DNA of 64,000 bases, taken from assembly GCF_007830495.1 (NCBI RefSeq), contig NZ_VLKW01000002.1:704270-768269 (forward strand), read 5' to 3'. How positions within the stretch are numbered: position 1 is the first letter of the stretch; every line of letters begins with the position of its first letter. Below, one piece after another: positions 26,955 through 36,518 of this stretch. The stretch comes from Pseudoduganella flava. GTDB taxonomy: Bacteria; Pseudomonadota; Gammaproteobacteria; Burkholderiales; Burkholderiaceae_D. A model generated the notes under the pieces. It was not told the origin of the DNA. It saw only the letters and a program-made list of their open reading frames with translations, and searched no databases. The translations under genes and the position numbers were made by a program.

Positions 26955-29900
26955 ATGCGACATTTCGCAGTGAAGGCGGCGCTGTGCGCCGCGTTATCGC
27001 TTGCCGCCGTCTTCGGCCAAGGCGCGGGCACCGTCGATCCGGCGCGCCAGAGTGCCCCGCCGGACGGCTGGGCAAGCCAGGCCGGCGGCACGCAGGGCGG
27101 CGCCGCGGCACCCGCCGAGCAGATCTACACGGTGGCCAATCGCGCCCAGCTGCTGGCGGCCCTCTACAACGGCGCCAGCAATCCGAAGATCATCAAGGTG
27201 ACCGGCATCATCGACATGAGCGAAGGGCAGCCGTACACCAGCAGCGCCGACCAGGCCGCGCGCGGCGCCGTGCGCGTGAAGAGCAATACCACGCTGATCG
27301 GTGCGGACGGCGGCGCCGGCTTCGTCAACGGCCACATCGTCGTGTCGAACGTCTCGCAAGTCATCATCCGCAACCTGAAGCTCGTCAATCCCTGCGACGT
27401 GGGCCCCGTGTGGGATCCGACCGACGGCGCCACCGGCAACTGGAACTCGGCGTTCGATGCGATCGGCATCTCCGGCGCGGACCACGTGTGGGTCGACCAC
27501 GTCAGCTTCACGGACGCGCCGGTGACGGACGACTTCCTGCCCGTCGAGAATGGCCACGTGCGGCAATGCCACGACGGCGCGCTGGACATCACGAACGGTG
27601 CCGACTACGTGACGGTGTCGTACAACGTGTTCGAGCAGCACAACAAGAACAACCTGGTGGGCGGCAGCGACAGCGCCACGGGCGACGAAGGCAAGTTGCG
27701 GGTCACGTTCAGCAACAACGTGTTCCGCGACGTGGCCAGTCGCGCACCGCGTGTGCGCTACGGCCAGGTCCACCTGTTCAACAACTACTACGCCGGGTCG
27801 AAGTCGCATGCCGTCTACCCGGTCAGCTACGGCGTCGGCGTCGGCAATGCGGCGAAGATCCTGTCGAACAATAACGTGTTCGAGGTGGCCGGCGCGCATT
27901 CGTGCCCGGATGTCGTCAAGGACTTTTCCGGCACGATCGCCGGCGCCTTCAAGGACAACGGCTCGCTGCTGAACGGCGCGGGCCTGGGCGCCTGCACCGT
28001 ATCGGCGAGCGTCACGTGGACGCCGCCATACCCGTACAGCGTGCGGCCGATCGCGCTGGTGAAAGCCAATGCGCTGGCGCAGGCGGGCGGCGGCAAGCTG
28101 ACGAGCACCGTCACCGGTACGGGCAGCACGACGATTGACACGGGTCCCGCACTGGCATGCCCGCCGTCCGGCCTGTACTTCTGCGACGATTTCCAGGGCG
28201 GCGGAACGGGCAAGTGGGACTTGCTGCCGGTGGTGGGCCCGAACGGCAGCTTCCGCGTGCAGGATGAAGTGGCCGGCAGCGCGAACAAGGTGCTGCAGTA
28301 CACGGCCTCGTCGACGGGCGGCGTGCTGGCGCTGATGAAGGACAGCGCGCTGGGTGCCGTGCCCTCCGGCGACTACTACGTGGAAGCGCGCATCCGCCCG
28401 ATGACGAACGGCACCACCGGCAACAAGCAGCTGTACCTGGTCACGCGCTACGTCGATGCGGCCAACTGGTATGGCGGCGGCTTGAACGTGCAGAACAGCA
28501 CGGCCAGCACGCAGGTCGAGATCGCGAAGATGCTGGCCGGTTCGCTGAGCCGGCCGAAGCAGGTGCGCAAGGCGATCGCGATGGATGGCCCGTTCTACAC
28601 GGTGCGCTTCGAGATGATCGGCAGTACGTTGACGGTGTACCTGGATGGCGAAAACCTCGGCTCCGTCACGGATGCGGACTTCGCGGCCCGCGGCCTCGTC
28701 GGCCTGTACACGGCCAATAAATCGTTCCAGATCGACGACGTGCGCATCGGCGATCCCGCGCTGAAACCGGCGCAGCTGACGCTCGATCCCGCCGCGACGA
28801 CGTACGCGGCCGAGGCGGGCGACAATCCGCTGCAGGTGGCGGTGCGGGCGGTGGCGGCCGACGGCAGTGCCGACGGCTACACGGCCGTCTCCAGCAACCC
28901 GCAGGTGGCCGGCGTCACGGTCACGGGCAACGTCGCGACGATCGCGCCGCTGGCCGCCGGCACGGCCACCATCGTGTTCCGCTCCGGCTCGGACCCGCTG
29001 CTGACGCGCACGATCACGGCCACGATCGCGCCGCGCTTCGTGCAGCCGACGCAGACGTACCAGCTGGAGGACGCCGCGTATCCGTCCGCGCAGATGGAGC
29101 CGGCGCCGGTCGACGTGGCGCTCAAGCTCGTGTTCGACAACCCGCCCACGTTGGGCAGCGGCGGCTCGGTGCGCGTGTTCCGCAAGGCCGACGATGCGCT
29201 GGTCGACGTGGTGCGCCTCGGCGGCGAGACGGACGTGCTGGGCTACCCCGGCCAGGACCAGGTGCGCAAGGTGAACACGGTACCGGTCCGGATCGACGGC
29301 AATGCCGCCACCATCAAGCTGCACAGCAACCGGCTCACGTACGGCACCGAGTACTACGTGGCGATCGCCGACGGCGTGTTCACGGGCGCCACGTTGCACG
29401 GCGTGCCGTTTGCGGGCATCGGCAAGCTGGCCAACTGGTCGTTCACGACGCAGGCTGCCGCGCCGACGGGCGACACGGTCACCGTGGACGACGACGGCCC
29501 GGCCGACTTCCGCACCGTGCAGGGCGCGCTCGACTACGCGATGGGGCAGTTCGCCAAGGCCGCTCCCGTCACAGTCCGCGTGATGAACGGCACCTACGAG
29601 GAATTGCTTTACCTGCGCGGCAAGGACAATGTGCGCATCGTCGGCGAGAGCCGCGACGGCACCGTGATCCGCTACACGAACAACGACAGCCTGAATCCCG
29701 GCACTGGCGCCAGCCAGGCCGCGGCCAGCAACGCGGCACCGAGCGGGGGCAGGGCGATCATGCTGGTCGAGTCGTCCGACATGCTGCAGCTGGAGAACCT
29801 CAGCTTCAACAACACGACGTTGCGCGGGTCCGGCATCTCGGCGCAGGCCGAAACGCTGTACTTCAACAACGACGCGGGCCGGCTGGTGGCAAGGAACGCC

Positions 29901-30509
29901 GCGTTCTACAGCGAGCAAGACACGCTGAACCTGAAAGGCTGGTCGTGGTTCTACCGCACGCTCGTTGCGGGCAACGTCGACTTCATCTGGGGCGGCAGCC
30001 GCGCCGCGCTGTTCGAGGACAGCGAGATCCGTTCGGTGGGCGATACGAGCAGCGCAACGGGCGGCGGCTATGTGCTGCAGGCGCGCGTGCCCGCGGCCAC
30101 CGACAAGGGCTTCGTGTTCCTGAACAGCCGCCTGACGCACGGCCCCGGTCCCGGCCCGCTGCACGGCGACGTGCCGAATGGGGCGACTTATCTGGCGCGC
30201 AGCCCGGGCGGCACGTCGAGCTGGGACAATATCGCGTTCATCAACTGCCGGATGGACCGGCACGTGGCCCCGGTGGGCTGGGCCGGCCTGGGCGTGAACG
30301 GCCAGCCGGCACCGAACCCCGTCCAGGCCAGTGCGGTGTCCGGCTGGCGCGAATACGGCACGATGGACTTGGCGGGCGCGCCGCTCGACCTGTCGGCCAG
30401 GGCAGGGGGCTTCCAGCTCAGCGCCAGCGACGTGGCGGCGGGCTTCGCAACGCGCGCGCAGATCTTCGCGGCGTTCGGCAACGGCGCCGGGTGGGACCCG
30501 CAGCCGTAA
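26955..30509 (+). CDS. Bifunctional PL1 pectate lyase-CE8 pectin methylesterase
   Basis: 1184 residues; start supported by AGGAG and signal peptide MRHFAVKAALCAALSLAAVF. Order: PL1 beta-helix (25-375; DHVSF, RAPRVR at 263-268), LamG-like domain (405-600), an Ig-like domain (605-690), an SbsA-like Ig domain (695-835), and CE8 pectinesterase (838-1184). CE8 motifs are complete: EQDTL with Q988, GNVDFIWGG with D1009, the second catalytic Asp region, and YLARSPGG with R1082. The esterase removes methyl groups from pectin and the lyase then cuts the freed polygalacturonate, so one secreted protein couples both steps. Its first 600 residues are a close duplicate of the upstream lyase. It converges on the aminotransferase gene with six bases between the stops. 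Confidence 0.92.
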   Translation: MRHFAVKAALCAALSLAAVFGQGAGTVDPARQSAPPDGWASQAGGTQGGAAAPAEQIYTVANRAQLLAALYNGASNPKIIKVTGIIDMSEGQPYTSSADQAARGAVRVKSNTTLIGADGGAGFVNGHIVVSNVSQVIIRNLKLVNPCDVGPVWDPTDGATGNWNSAFDAIGISGADHVWVDHVSFTDAPVTDDFLPVENGHVRQCHDGALDITNGADYVTVSYNVFEQHNKNNLVGGSDSATGDEGKLRVTFSNNVFRDVASRAPRVRYGQVHLFNNYYAGSKSHAVYPVSYGVGVGNAAKILSNNNVFEVAGAHSCPDVVKDFSGTIAGAFKDNGSLLNGAGLGACTVSASVTWTPPYPYSVRPIALVKANALAQAGGGKLTSTVTGTGSTTIDTGPALACPPSGLYFCDDFQGGGTGKWDLLPVVGPNGSFRVQDEVAGSANKVLQYTASSTGGVLALMKDSALGAVPSGDYYVEARIRPMTNGTTGNKQLYLVTRYVDAANWYGGGLNVQNSTASTQVEIAKMLAGSLSRPKQVRKAIAMDGPFYTVRFEMIGSTLTVYLDGENLGSVTDADFAARGLVGLYTANKSFQIDDVRIGDPALKPAQLTLDPAATTYAAEAGDNPLQVAVRAVAADGSADGYTAVSSNPQVAGVTVTGNVATIAPLAAGTATIVFRSGSDPLLTRTITATIAPRFVQPTQTYQLEDAAYPSAQMEPAPVDVALKLVFDNPPTLGSGGSVRVFRKADDALVDVVRLGGETDVLGYPGQDQVRKVNTVPVRIDGNAATIKLHSNRLTYGTEYYVAIADGVFTGATLHGVPFAGIGKLANWSFTTQAAAPTGDTVTVDDDGPADFRTVQGALDYAMGQFAKAAPVTVRVMNGTYEELLYLRGKDNVRIVGESRDGTVIRYTNNDSLNPGTGASQAAASNAAPSGGRAIMLVESSDMLQLENLSFNNTTLRGSGISAQAETLYFNNDAGRLVARNAAFYSEQDTLNLKGWSWFYRTLVAGNVDFIWGGSRAALFEDSEIRSVGDTSSATGGGYVLQARVPAATDKGFVFLNSRLTHGPGPGPLHGDVPNGATYLARSPGGTSSWDNIAFINCRMDRHVAPVGWAGLGVNGQPAPNPVQASAVSGWREYGTMDLAGAPLDLSARAGGFQLSASDVAAGFATRAQIFAAFGNGAGWDPQP

Positions 30510-30515
30510 GCAGGG

Positions 30516-31694
30516 TTACGCGCGCAGCCGTTCCATGAAGCCGCCCAGCCGCCGCACCGCTTCCTCCAGCTGGGCGGTGCCGGCGGCGTACGACAGTCGC
30601 ACGTAGGTGTTGGCGCCGCATTGGCCGAAGTCCTTGCCCGGCGTGAGGGCGACGTGCACTTCCTGCAGCGCGCGTTCGCAGAACTGCCACGACGTCAGCC
30701 CGGTGCCGCTGACGTCGAAATACACGTAGAACGCGCCGTCCGGCGGCACGGGCACGGGCAGGCCGATGCGCTGCAGGCCCTCCAGCGCGAGGCTGCGGCG
30801 GCGCAGGAACTCGACGCGCCGCTGTTCGCACACGGCCAGCGATGCCGGCGTGAAGCAGGCCAGCGCGGCCTGCTGGGCCAATGTCGACGGGCAAATATAG
30901 TAGTTCTGCGCGAGGCGCTCCAGTGCCGGCACCAGCGCTTCCGGTACGACGCACCAGCCGAGCCGCCAGCCCGTCATGCCGAAGTATTTCGAGAAGCTGT
31001 TGATGACGATGGCGCCGTCGTCGAACGCCAGCACCGTCTGCGGCGCGCGGCCGTCCGCATCGCGGTCCCCCAGGTTCAGGTAGATCTCGTCGACGATGCG
31101 CCACGCGTCGTGTGCACGCGCGTGCTCGCAGATCGCCGCCAGTTCGGCCGGCGGCACCGACGTGCCGGTGGGGTTCGACGGCGTGGCGACCATCACGCCG
31201 CGCGTCCGCTCGGTCCAGTGGGCACGCACGCTGGCCGCGTCCAGCTGGAAGCGCGTGTCGGGACCCGTCGCCACCAGTTGCACGTTCGCGCCGAAGCTGC
31301 TGAGGAATTGGCGGTTGCACGGATACGACGGGTCGCCGACGATGACGTCGTCGCCCGGATCGACCAGCGCCGCTGTCACCAGCAGCAGCGCGGCCGAGGC
31401 GCCGGCCGTGACGACGATGCGCTGCGGCGCGATCGTCACGCCGTGCTCGCGCTGGTAAAACCCGGCGATCGCCTCGCGTAGCGCCGGCAGCCCGAGCGCT
31501 GGGGTGTACGGGATCGCGCCCTGTGTGGCGATGGCCGCGGCCGCGTCGAGCACGGCCGGCGGCGCGCCGAAGTCGGGCTCACCCAGGCTGAGGCGGATCA
31601 CGTCGTGGCCCTGGGCCGCCAGGGCGGCGGCACGGGTGCCGAATTCCATGGCAAAGAACGTGTCCATGGCTTGCGCGCGTTGGGAAATCTTCAT
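30516..31694 (-). CDS. Pyridoxal-phosphate aminotransferase, class I/II
   Basis: 392 residues from the ATG of MKISQRAQAMDTFFAMEFG; the open frame reaching to 32105 is an overlap with the divergent gene. Fold-type I features are present: SLGEPDFGAPPAVLDA, YTPALGLPALREAIA, TAGASAALLLV, the PSNPTGTSV loop, VDEIYLNL, and the PLP lysine in SFSKYFGMTGWRLGW. The C-terminal DGAFYVYFDVS and YVRLSYA segments complete it. It is probably an aspartate/aromatic-type transaminase using 2-oxoglutarate; the exact substrate cannot be set. It is divergent from the small uncharacterised gene with 88 bases between starts. Confidence 0.88.
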   Translation of the reverse strand: MKISQRAQAMDTFFAMEFGTRAAALAAQGHDVIRLSLGEPDFGAPPAVLDAAAAIATQGAIPYTPALGLPALREAIAGFYQREHGVTIAPQRIVVTAGASAALLLVTAALVDPGDDVIVGDPSYPCNRQFLSSFGANVQLVATGPDTRFQLDAASVRAHWTERTRGVMVATPSNPTGTSVPPAELAAICEHARAHDAWRIVDEIYLNLGDRDADGRAPQTVLAFDDGAIVINSFSKYFGMTGWRLGWCVVPEALVPALERLAQNYYICPSTLAQQAALACFTPASLAVCEQRRVEFLRRRSLALEGLQRIGLPVPVPPDGAFYVYFDVSGTGLTSWQFCERALQEVHVALTPGKDFGQCGANTYVRLSYAAGTAQLEEAVRRLGGFMERLRA

Positions 31695-31782
31695 GGTGGC
31701 ATTGGTCTGCGGTTCGGAGGGCGTTAGTTTAACGGGGATTGCCGCGCTCCGCCGGCATACAATTACGGCGATGGAGGAATAC

Positions 31783-32535
31783 ATGCAAGAACTGATATCG
31801 CAACTGGAACGCCTGTACCTGCCGGCCGACTTTGTCTCATCCGCCGCATCCGCCGACCTGCCGCGGCACCTGGCCGGGGACGTCACCCACGCCTTCGATC
31901 TCGCGCGCGGCGGCGCCGTGCGCGCGGCCGTCATCCCGTTCGACAGCGGCAGCAGCGGCGACGGGGCCACGCAATGGGAGCGCCTGTGCAAGGTGGCCAA
32001 TGCGCTGCAGGGCGAGCTGGGCTTGCCGGCGCCGGCCGTCAGCGTCTCCGGCGCAACGGGTTTCAAGCTGTGGCTGTCGTTCGCGGCGCCCGTGGACACG
32101 GCCACCGCGCAGCGCTTCGTCGACCTGCTGTGCGCGGCCTATTGCCCGGACGTGGTGCCGCTGCCGCACGGGGTACTGATTCCGGTCGAGCTGCCACCGT
32201 GCCGGCACCCGGCGACGGGAAAATGGGCCGCCTTCATCCATCCCGGCATGGGCGCTTCGTTTGCCGACGAGCCGGCGCTCGAGATGCCGCCGCCGGCCGC
32301 CGCGCAGGCCGCGTTCCTGGAGGGGCTGCAAAGCATCGGCGCGGCCCAGCTGCGCGAGGCCATCGGCGTGCTGGAACGTGCATCCGCGCCGCCTGCCACT
32401 GTCGCCACGCCGCAGGGCCGGCCGGACGCGTTCCCCGGCGACCTGCTGCTGCGCGACGCGACGCTGGAAGACATCGTCCGCTACCTGCACGCACAGAACA
32501 TCGAGCCGACGTTCCGCCACGTGCTGCCGCGCTGA
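31783..32535 (+). CDS. Uncharacterised protein, faintly primase-like
   Basis: 250 residues; start chosen at the second ATG because GGAGG lies five bases upstream. An ATG 12 bases earlier overlaps that site. Segments of note: [60 protein letters not shown] and [12 protein letters not shown]. The second and third recall archaeo-eukaryotic primase domains of the TOTE/conflict type (G-x-H/K-x-W-x-x-F-x-x-P-V, then a P-x-G-x-x-I-x-L-P step), though the acidic catalytic pair is not obvious. The C-terminal 70 residues are helical. It is a single gene followed closely by the convergent binding-protein gene. Function unknown. Confidence 0.65.
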   Translation: MQELISQLERLYLPADFVSSAASADLPRHLAGDVTHAFDLARGGAVRAAVIPFDSGSSGDGATQWERLCKVANALQGELGLPAPAVSVSGATGFKLWLSFAAPVDTATAQRFVDLLCAAYCPDVVPLPHGVLIPVELPPCRHPATGKWAAFIHPGMGASFADEPALEMPPPAAAQAAFLEGLQSIGAAQLREAIGVLERASAPPATVATPQGRPDAFPGDLLLRDATLEDIVRYLHAQNIEPTFRHVLPR

Positions 32536-32551
32536 CGGTACGGGCCGCGCG

Positions 32552-33703
32552 TCAGCGGCCCCGCACCACCTGCAGCTTGACCTTCTTGCCCTGCCGGTAG
32601 GTGAACAGCGTCATCGCCGCGTTGCGCAGGTCGCCCTTCGCATCGAATGCGATGGCGCCCGTGATGCCGGCGTGGCGCACCGCCGCCAGCGCGGGCAGGA
32701 AGGTGGCCGGTGCGGTCGACTGCGCGGTGCGCATCGCCTGCGCCAGCACCATCACGGCATCGTAGGCATACGGCGCATACGTCTCGACGGGCAGCTTGAA
32801 GCGCTCCCGGTAGCGTTCCACGAACGCGTCGTACGCCGCTTGCTGTTTGCCGTCGATGCCGCCGGCGACGACGCAGACCACCTTGTCGTCCGCCAGCGCA
32901 TCGCCCGCCAGGATCGGCAGGCGTTCCGAGCAGATGCCGTCGCCGGAGACGAAGCGCGCCTCGATGCCCAGCGTCTTCATCTGCTTGAGCATCGGCCCCG
33001 CCACCGCGTCCATGCCGCCGTAGAAGATCACGTCCGGCCGCTTGCCGCGGATCTGCGTGAGGATCGCGTTGAAGTCCACTGCCTTGTCGTGCGTGAACTG
33101 GCGGCTGACGATTGCCGCCGGGCCGGCGAGCGTGCGCACGCCCTTGGCGAATTCGTCCGCCAGGCCCTGGCCGAACGCGGTGCGGTCGTCGATGATCGCG
33201 ATGCGCCGGGCTTTCAAGGTGCGCACCGCGTAGTCGGCCAGCGTGCGGCCGATCAGGTGATCGTTGGCGACCACGCGAAACGCCGTGCGAAAGCCCTGTT
33301 GCGTGTACACGGGCGTCGTGGCGGCGGGCGAGATCTGCGGGATGCCGGCCGTGGCGTAGATCTTCGAGGCCGGCACGGTGGTGCCCGAATTCAGGTGGCC
33401 GACGACGCCCGCCACGTGCGCATCGACGAGCTTCTGGGCGACGGCGGTGCCGGTCTTCGGATCGCTTGCATCGTCTTCCGGTACCAGCACCCAGCGCACC
33501 TTTTGCCCGCCGATGGCGATGCCCTGCGCATTGAGCTCGTCGATCGCCATGCGCGCGCCGTTCTCGATGTCCTTGCCCTGGTGCGCGCCGGGGCCGGACA
33601 GCGGCGAGGCGGTGCCGATCCTGACTTCGGTCTGGGCCGCAGCAGGGCCGGCGAGCAGCAGTGCCAGGACGGCAAGTGGCAGGGCGCGAGAGGAGATGGA
33701 CAT
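32552..33703 (-). CDS. Branched-chain amino-acid-type ABC transporter substrate-binding protein
   Basis: 383 residues with a signal peptide ending in LAGPAAAQ. It is a type I periplasmic-binding fold of the LivK/Peripla_BP_6 class: [73 protein letters not shown] and [16 protein letters not shown]. An ATG ten codons upstream is possible. No permease or ATPase genes accompany it here, so it is an orphan binding protein or serves a transporter elsewhere; some such proteins are sensors. The ligand is probably an amino acid or small organic acid. Confidence 0.88.
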   Translation of the reverse strand: MSISSRALPLAVLALLLAGPAAAQTEVRIGTASPLSGPGAHQGKDIENGARMAIDELNAQGIAIGGQKVRWVLVPEDDASDPKTGTAVAQKLVDAHVAGVVGHLNSGTTVPASKIYATAGIPQISPAATTPVYTQQGFRTAFRVVANDHLIGRTLADYAVRTLKARRIAIIDDRTAFGQGLADEFAKGVRTLAGPAAIVSRQFTHDKAVDFNAILTQIRGKRPDVIFYGGMDAVAGPMLKQMKTLGIEARFVSGDGICSERLPILAGDALADDKVVCVVAGGIDGKQQAAYDAFVERYRERFKLPVETYAPYAYDAVMVLAQAMRTAQSTAPATFLPALAAVRHAGITGAIAFDAKGDLRNAAMTLFTYRQGKKVKLQVVRGR

Positions 33704-33814
33704 GGCGGCTTTCAAGATACGTGTTGCCGTCATTGTAATGTCGTGTTTGCAAGCGGCGCGCCCGCCATGTATGCTGCGGCGGCAACCCACGATTACCCAT
33801 TCCGGACGACTAAT

Positions 33815-34270
33815 ATGAACAAGCTGCTTTCCTCCTGCGCCTTCGGCCTTGCCATCGCGCTGACCCTGTCCGCCTGCGACCGCGCCAAGGCCCCCGCGAG
33901 CGCCTCCACCGCGGCGTCCACCGCCGCGCCGGCGCCGTTCCAGAAGATCGATACCGTCACGGGCACCGGCAAGGAAGCCGTGGCCGGCACGACGGCCGTC
34001 GTCAATTACACGGGCTGGCTGTACGTGCCTGACGCGCCCCAGCAGCATGGCGAGAAGTTCGATTCCTCGATCGGCCGCGACCCGTTCAGCTTCCGCCTCG
34101 GTGGCGGCCAGGTCATCCGCGGCTGGGACGAAGGCGTGCAGGGCATGAAGGTCGGCGGCAAGCGCACGCTGATCCTGCCGCCCGAGATGGGGTATGGCGA
34201 CAGCGGCGCGGGGCCGATTCCGCCAAACGCGAACCTGATCTTCGAAGTCGAGCTGCTGGACGTGCGCTGA
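33815..34270 (+). CDS. FKBP-type peptidyl-prolyl isomerase, lipoprotein
   Basis: 151 residues. A lipoprotein signal ends in LSAC (Cys21), followed by an Ala/Ser/Pro linker. A complete FKBP domain covers 45-151: [57 protein letters not shown] and [11 protein letters not shown], with the active-site Tyr, Phe, Asp, Trp and final Phe positions present. It is a periplasmic membrane-anchored folding catalyst. It is divergent from the binding-protein gene and followed after 34 bases by the NTF2-like gene. Confidence 0.92.
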   Translation: MNKLLSSCAFGLAIALTLSACDRAKAPASASTAASTAAPAPFQKIDTVTGTGKEAVAGTTAVVNYTGWLYVPDAPQQHGEKFDSSIGRDPFSFRLGGGQVIRGWDEGVQGMKVGGKRTLILPPEMGYGDSGAGPIPPNANLIFEVELLDVR

Positions 34271-34304
34271 ACGGCGTTTGCGTTACCAACCGAAAGGAGT
34301 CTCC

Positions 34305-34664
34305 ATGTCCGAACTGAACAAGAGCATCCTGCAACAGGCCAATGCCGCCGTCCGTGCCGGCGACAACGAAGGCTTCCTGGCGTTCTGCACGGAAGACGTC
34401 GTGTGGTCCACGGTGGGCGGCGACACCTTGCATGGCAAGGCGGCCGTGCGCGCGTGGATGGCGACCGAGTGCACGGCGCCGCCCGAGTTCACGGTGGACC
34501 GGCTGATCGCCGACGGCGAGAACGTCGTCGCGCTCGGCCATATCGTCTCGCTGGACGGGCAGGGCAAGCGGGTGCGCAATGCCTATTGCGACGTCTGGCA
34601 CGTCCGCGACGGCAAGCTGGCCGCCCTGCAGGCTTACGTGATCCCGGTGGGCGAGCCTACCTAG
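34305..34664 (+). CDS. SnoaL/NTF2-like protein
   Basis: 119 residues with AAAGGAG before the ATG. It has a cone-shaped NTF2-like fold: an N-terminal helix pair (AAVRAGDNEGFLAFCTEDVV), VVWSTVGGDTLHGKAAVRAW, then strands FTVDRLIADGENVVALGHI and YCDVWHVRDGKLAALQAY. Proteins of this type act as small isomerases, hydratases or ligand carriers; nothing in the pocket allows a firm reaction. The stop touches the stop of the convergent AraC gene with no spacing. Confidence 0.8.
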   Translation: MSELNKSILQQANAAVRAGDNEGFLAFCTEDVVWSTVGGDTLHGKAAVRAWMATECTAPPEFTVDRLIADGENVVALGHIVSLDGQGKRVRNAYCDVWHVRDGKLAALQAYVIPVGEPT

Positions 34665-35603
34665 TCACGCGGCCAGCGCCGCGCTGTCGTCCCGCTCGCG
34701 CCCTCGCTCCCTTCCATAGCGGGCCGGGGGCACGCCGACGTACCGCGTGAAAGCGACGCTGAACGTGCTCGCCGAGCTGTAACCGACCCGTTCGGCCACC
34801 TCGGCGATGCCGCAAGCGCCGCCGCGCAGCAGTTCCTTGGCCAGCGCCATCCGCCACGCCAGCAGGTAAGCCATCGGCGCCATGCCGACGGCATCGGAGA
34901 AGCGCGTGAAGAACGCGGAGCGCGACAGTGCCGCCTCGCGCGCCAGCTCGACCACGGTCCACGGCCGCGCGGGTGCCGCGTGCATCGCGCGCAACGCACT
35001 TGCCAGGCGTGGATCGGCCAGCGCCCGCATCAGGCCGGGCGGTGTGGCGGTGCCGGCCGCGGCGTTGCTCCGCAATGCCTCGATCAACAGCACCTCAAGC
35101 AGCCGCGCCATGATCACGTCGCGCGCCGGCCGCTGCGCGCGCGATTCGTCGCCGACCAGCTGCACCAACGTGGCCAGCCGCGGTTCGCCGCGCACGTGCA
35201 CGATGCGCGGCAGCAGCGAGACCAGCAGCGCCGCATCGGGCGACCCGAACACGCAGTGGCCGATGATGAAGCGCACGTCCGGCTCGGCTGCCGGGTCGCC
35301 TTGCCGCACGACGCCGGGCGCGATGACGGTGGGTGGCCGGTCGAAGTCGCGCGCCGGCGGCGGGCGCAGGCTCGACATCGCGAAGTCCCACGCCGCCGGA
35401 ATCAGCACGAAGTCACCGGCCTCCAGCACCACGGGTTCAACGTCGTCGAGCGCCAGCCGGCAGGTGCCTTCCAGAACGGCGCAGTACGACGGCTCGCCCG
35501 TCTCCGCGCGCCGCACGCCCCACTGGCCAGCGGCGCCGACCACCTTCGTGTGCCGCACACCCGGCCGCAGCAAGCCGACCACCTCGGCCAATGGATCTGT
35601 CAT
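34665..35603 (-). CDS. AraC-family transcriptional regulator
   Basis: 312 residues, start at MTDPLAEVVG with CAGGAG upstream. The N-terminal 180 residues are a cupin of the AraC_N/cupin_6 type (CAVLEGTCRLALDDVEPVVL, DFVLIPAAWDFAMS). The C-terminal 100 residues carry the double helix-turn-helix (TVVELAREAALSRSAFFTRF, GIAEVAERVGYSSASTFSVA, then FTRYVGVPPARY). It is divergent from an SDR oxidoreductase with 99 bases between, a common arrangement in which the regulator controls the dehydrogenase. The effector is unknown. Confidence 0.9.
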   Translation of the reverse strand: MTDPLAEVVGLLRPGVRHTKVVGAAGQWGVRRAETGEPSYCAVLEGTCRLALDDVEPVVLEAGDFVLIPAAWDFAMSSLRPPPARDFDRPPTVIAPGVVRQGDPAAEPDVRFIIGHCVFGSPDAALLVSLLPRIVHVRGEPRLATLVQLVGDESRAQRPARDVIMARLLEVLLIEALRSNAAAGTATPPGLMRALADPRLASALRAMHAAPARPWTVVELAREAALSRSAFFTRFSDAVGMAPMAYLLAWRMALAKELLRGGACGIAEVAERVGYSSASTFSVAFTRYVGVPPARYGRERGRERDDSAALAA

Positions 35604-35702
35604 ACTGGACTCCTGAACATAAAACCTGGACTTGCTATTGTAGCGCGTCCTGCGCCACAGGCTTATCGTAGAGGCTCTTACACACCAACCAGGAGCCCCT
35701 CC

Positions 35703-36446
35703 ATGAAAACCGTCCTGATCACCGGCTGCTCGTCCGGCTTCGGCCTCGAGATCGCCCGCCACTTCCTCGCGCAAGACTGGAACGTCATCGCGACGATGCG
35801 CAATCCGCAGGCCGACATCCTGCCCGCGTCCAGCCGCCTGCGCATCCTGCCGCTCGACGTGGCGGACGACGCCAGCATCCGCGCCGCCGTCGCCGCGGCC
35901 GGGCCGATCGACGCGCTCGTCAACAATGCCGGCGTCGGCGTGTTGTCCCCGCTGGAAGGCACGACGATGGACACGGCGCGCGCCGTCTTCGCCACCAACA
36001 CGCTCGGTACGATCGCGCTGACGCAAGCCGTGCTGCCGGGCATGCGGGCGCGGCGCGCGGGGGTGATCGTCAATGTCACGTCGACCGTCACGCTGGTGCC
36101 AAGGCCGCTGCTGGCCGTCTACACGGCCAGCAAGGCGGCCGTCAACGCATTCACCGAATCGCTGGCGCTGGAGGTGGCACCGCTGGGCATCCGCACCCGC
36201 CTCGTGCTGCCGGGGCGGGGGCCGGGGACCAAATTCGGCGAGAACGCCCGCGGCCATACGCAGGACGCCATCCCGGACGACTACGCACCGCTGATCGATG
36301 CCGTGTTCACGGGCATGCGCACGCCCGGCCCCGTGACGGAGGCCGAGGCCGTCGCCCGCGCGGTCTGGCATGCGGTGACGGATCCCGCCGCGCCGATGCG
36401 CATTCCGGCCGGGGCGGATGCGGAAGCGCTGGCCGCCTCGTTGTAA
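35703..36446 (+). CDS. Short-chain dehydrogenase/reductase
   Basis: 247 residues, AGGAG ribosome site. It has a classical SDR: cofactor motif TGCSSGFG (residues 7-14), NNAGVG, active-site Ser in NVTSTVTL and YTASK with the catalytic Tyr and Lys. The arginine in MRNPQ after the second strand suggests NADPH. The length and motifs fit the family often annotated as SDR oxidoreductase induced with AraC regulators. Substrate unknown; a role in carbonyl or quinone detoxification is a guess from the neighbouring regulator. Confidence 0.9.
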   Translation: MKTVLITGCSSGFGLEIARHFLAQDWNVIATMRNPQADILPASSRLRILPLDVADDASIRAAVAAAGPIDALVNNAGVGVLSPLEGTTMDTARAVFATNTLGTIALTQAVLPGMRARRAGVIVNVTSTVTLVPRPLLAVYTASKAAVNAFTESLALEVAPLGIRTRLVLPGRGPGTKFGENARGHTQDAIPDDYAPLIDAVFTGMRTPGPVTEAEAVARAVWHAVTDPAAPMRIPAGADAEALAASL

Positions 36447-36518
36447 CCGCGCCATAGGGTGGCGGCGCGGGGCCGCGGCGTGTATCCTGCCGGCTTCGTC
36501 CATCCTGACCGCCAGCCC

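Noticed and set aside
26994..30263. Very long open frame on the minus strand opposite the PL1-CE8 gene
   Set aside because: It has biased composition (Arg, His, Val, Ala), no domain and no ribosome site. It is an antisense shadow produced by high third-position GC in the real gene.
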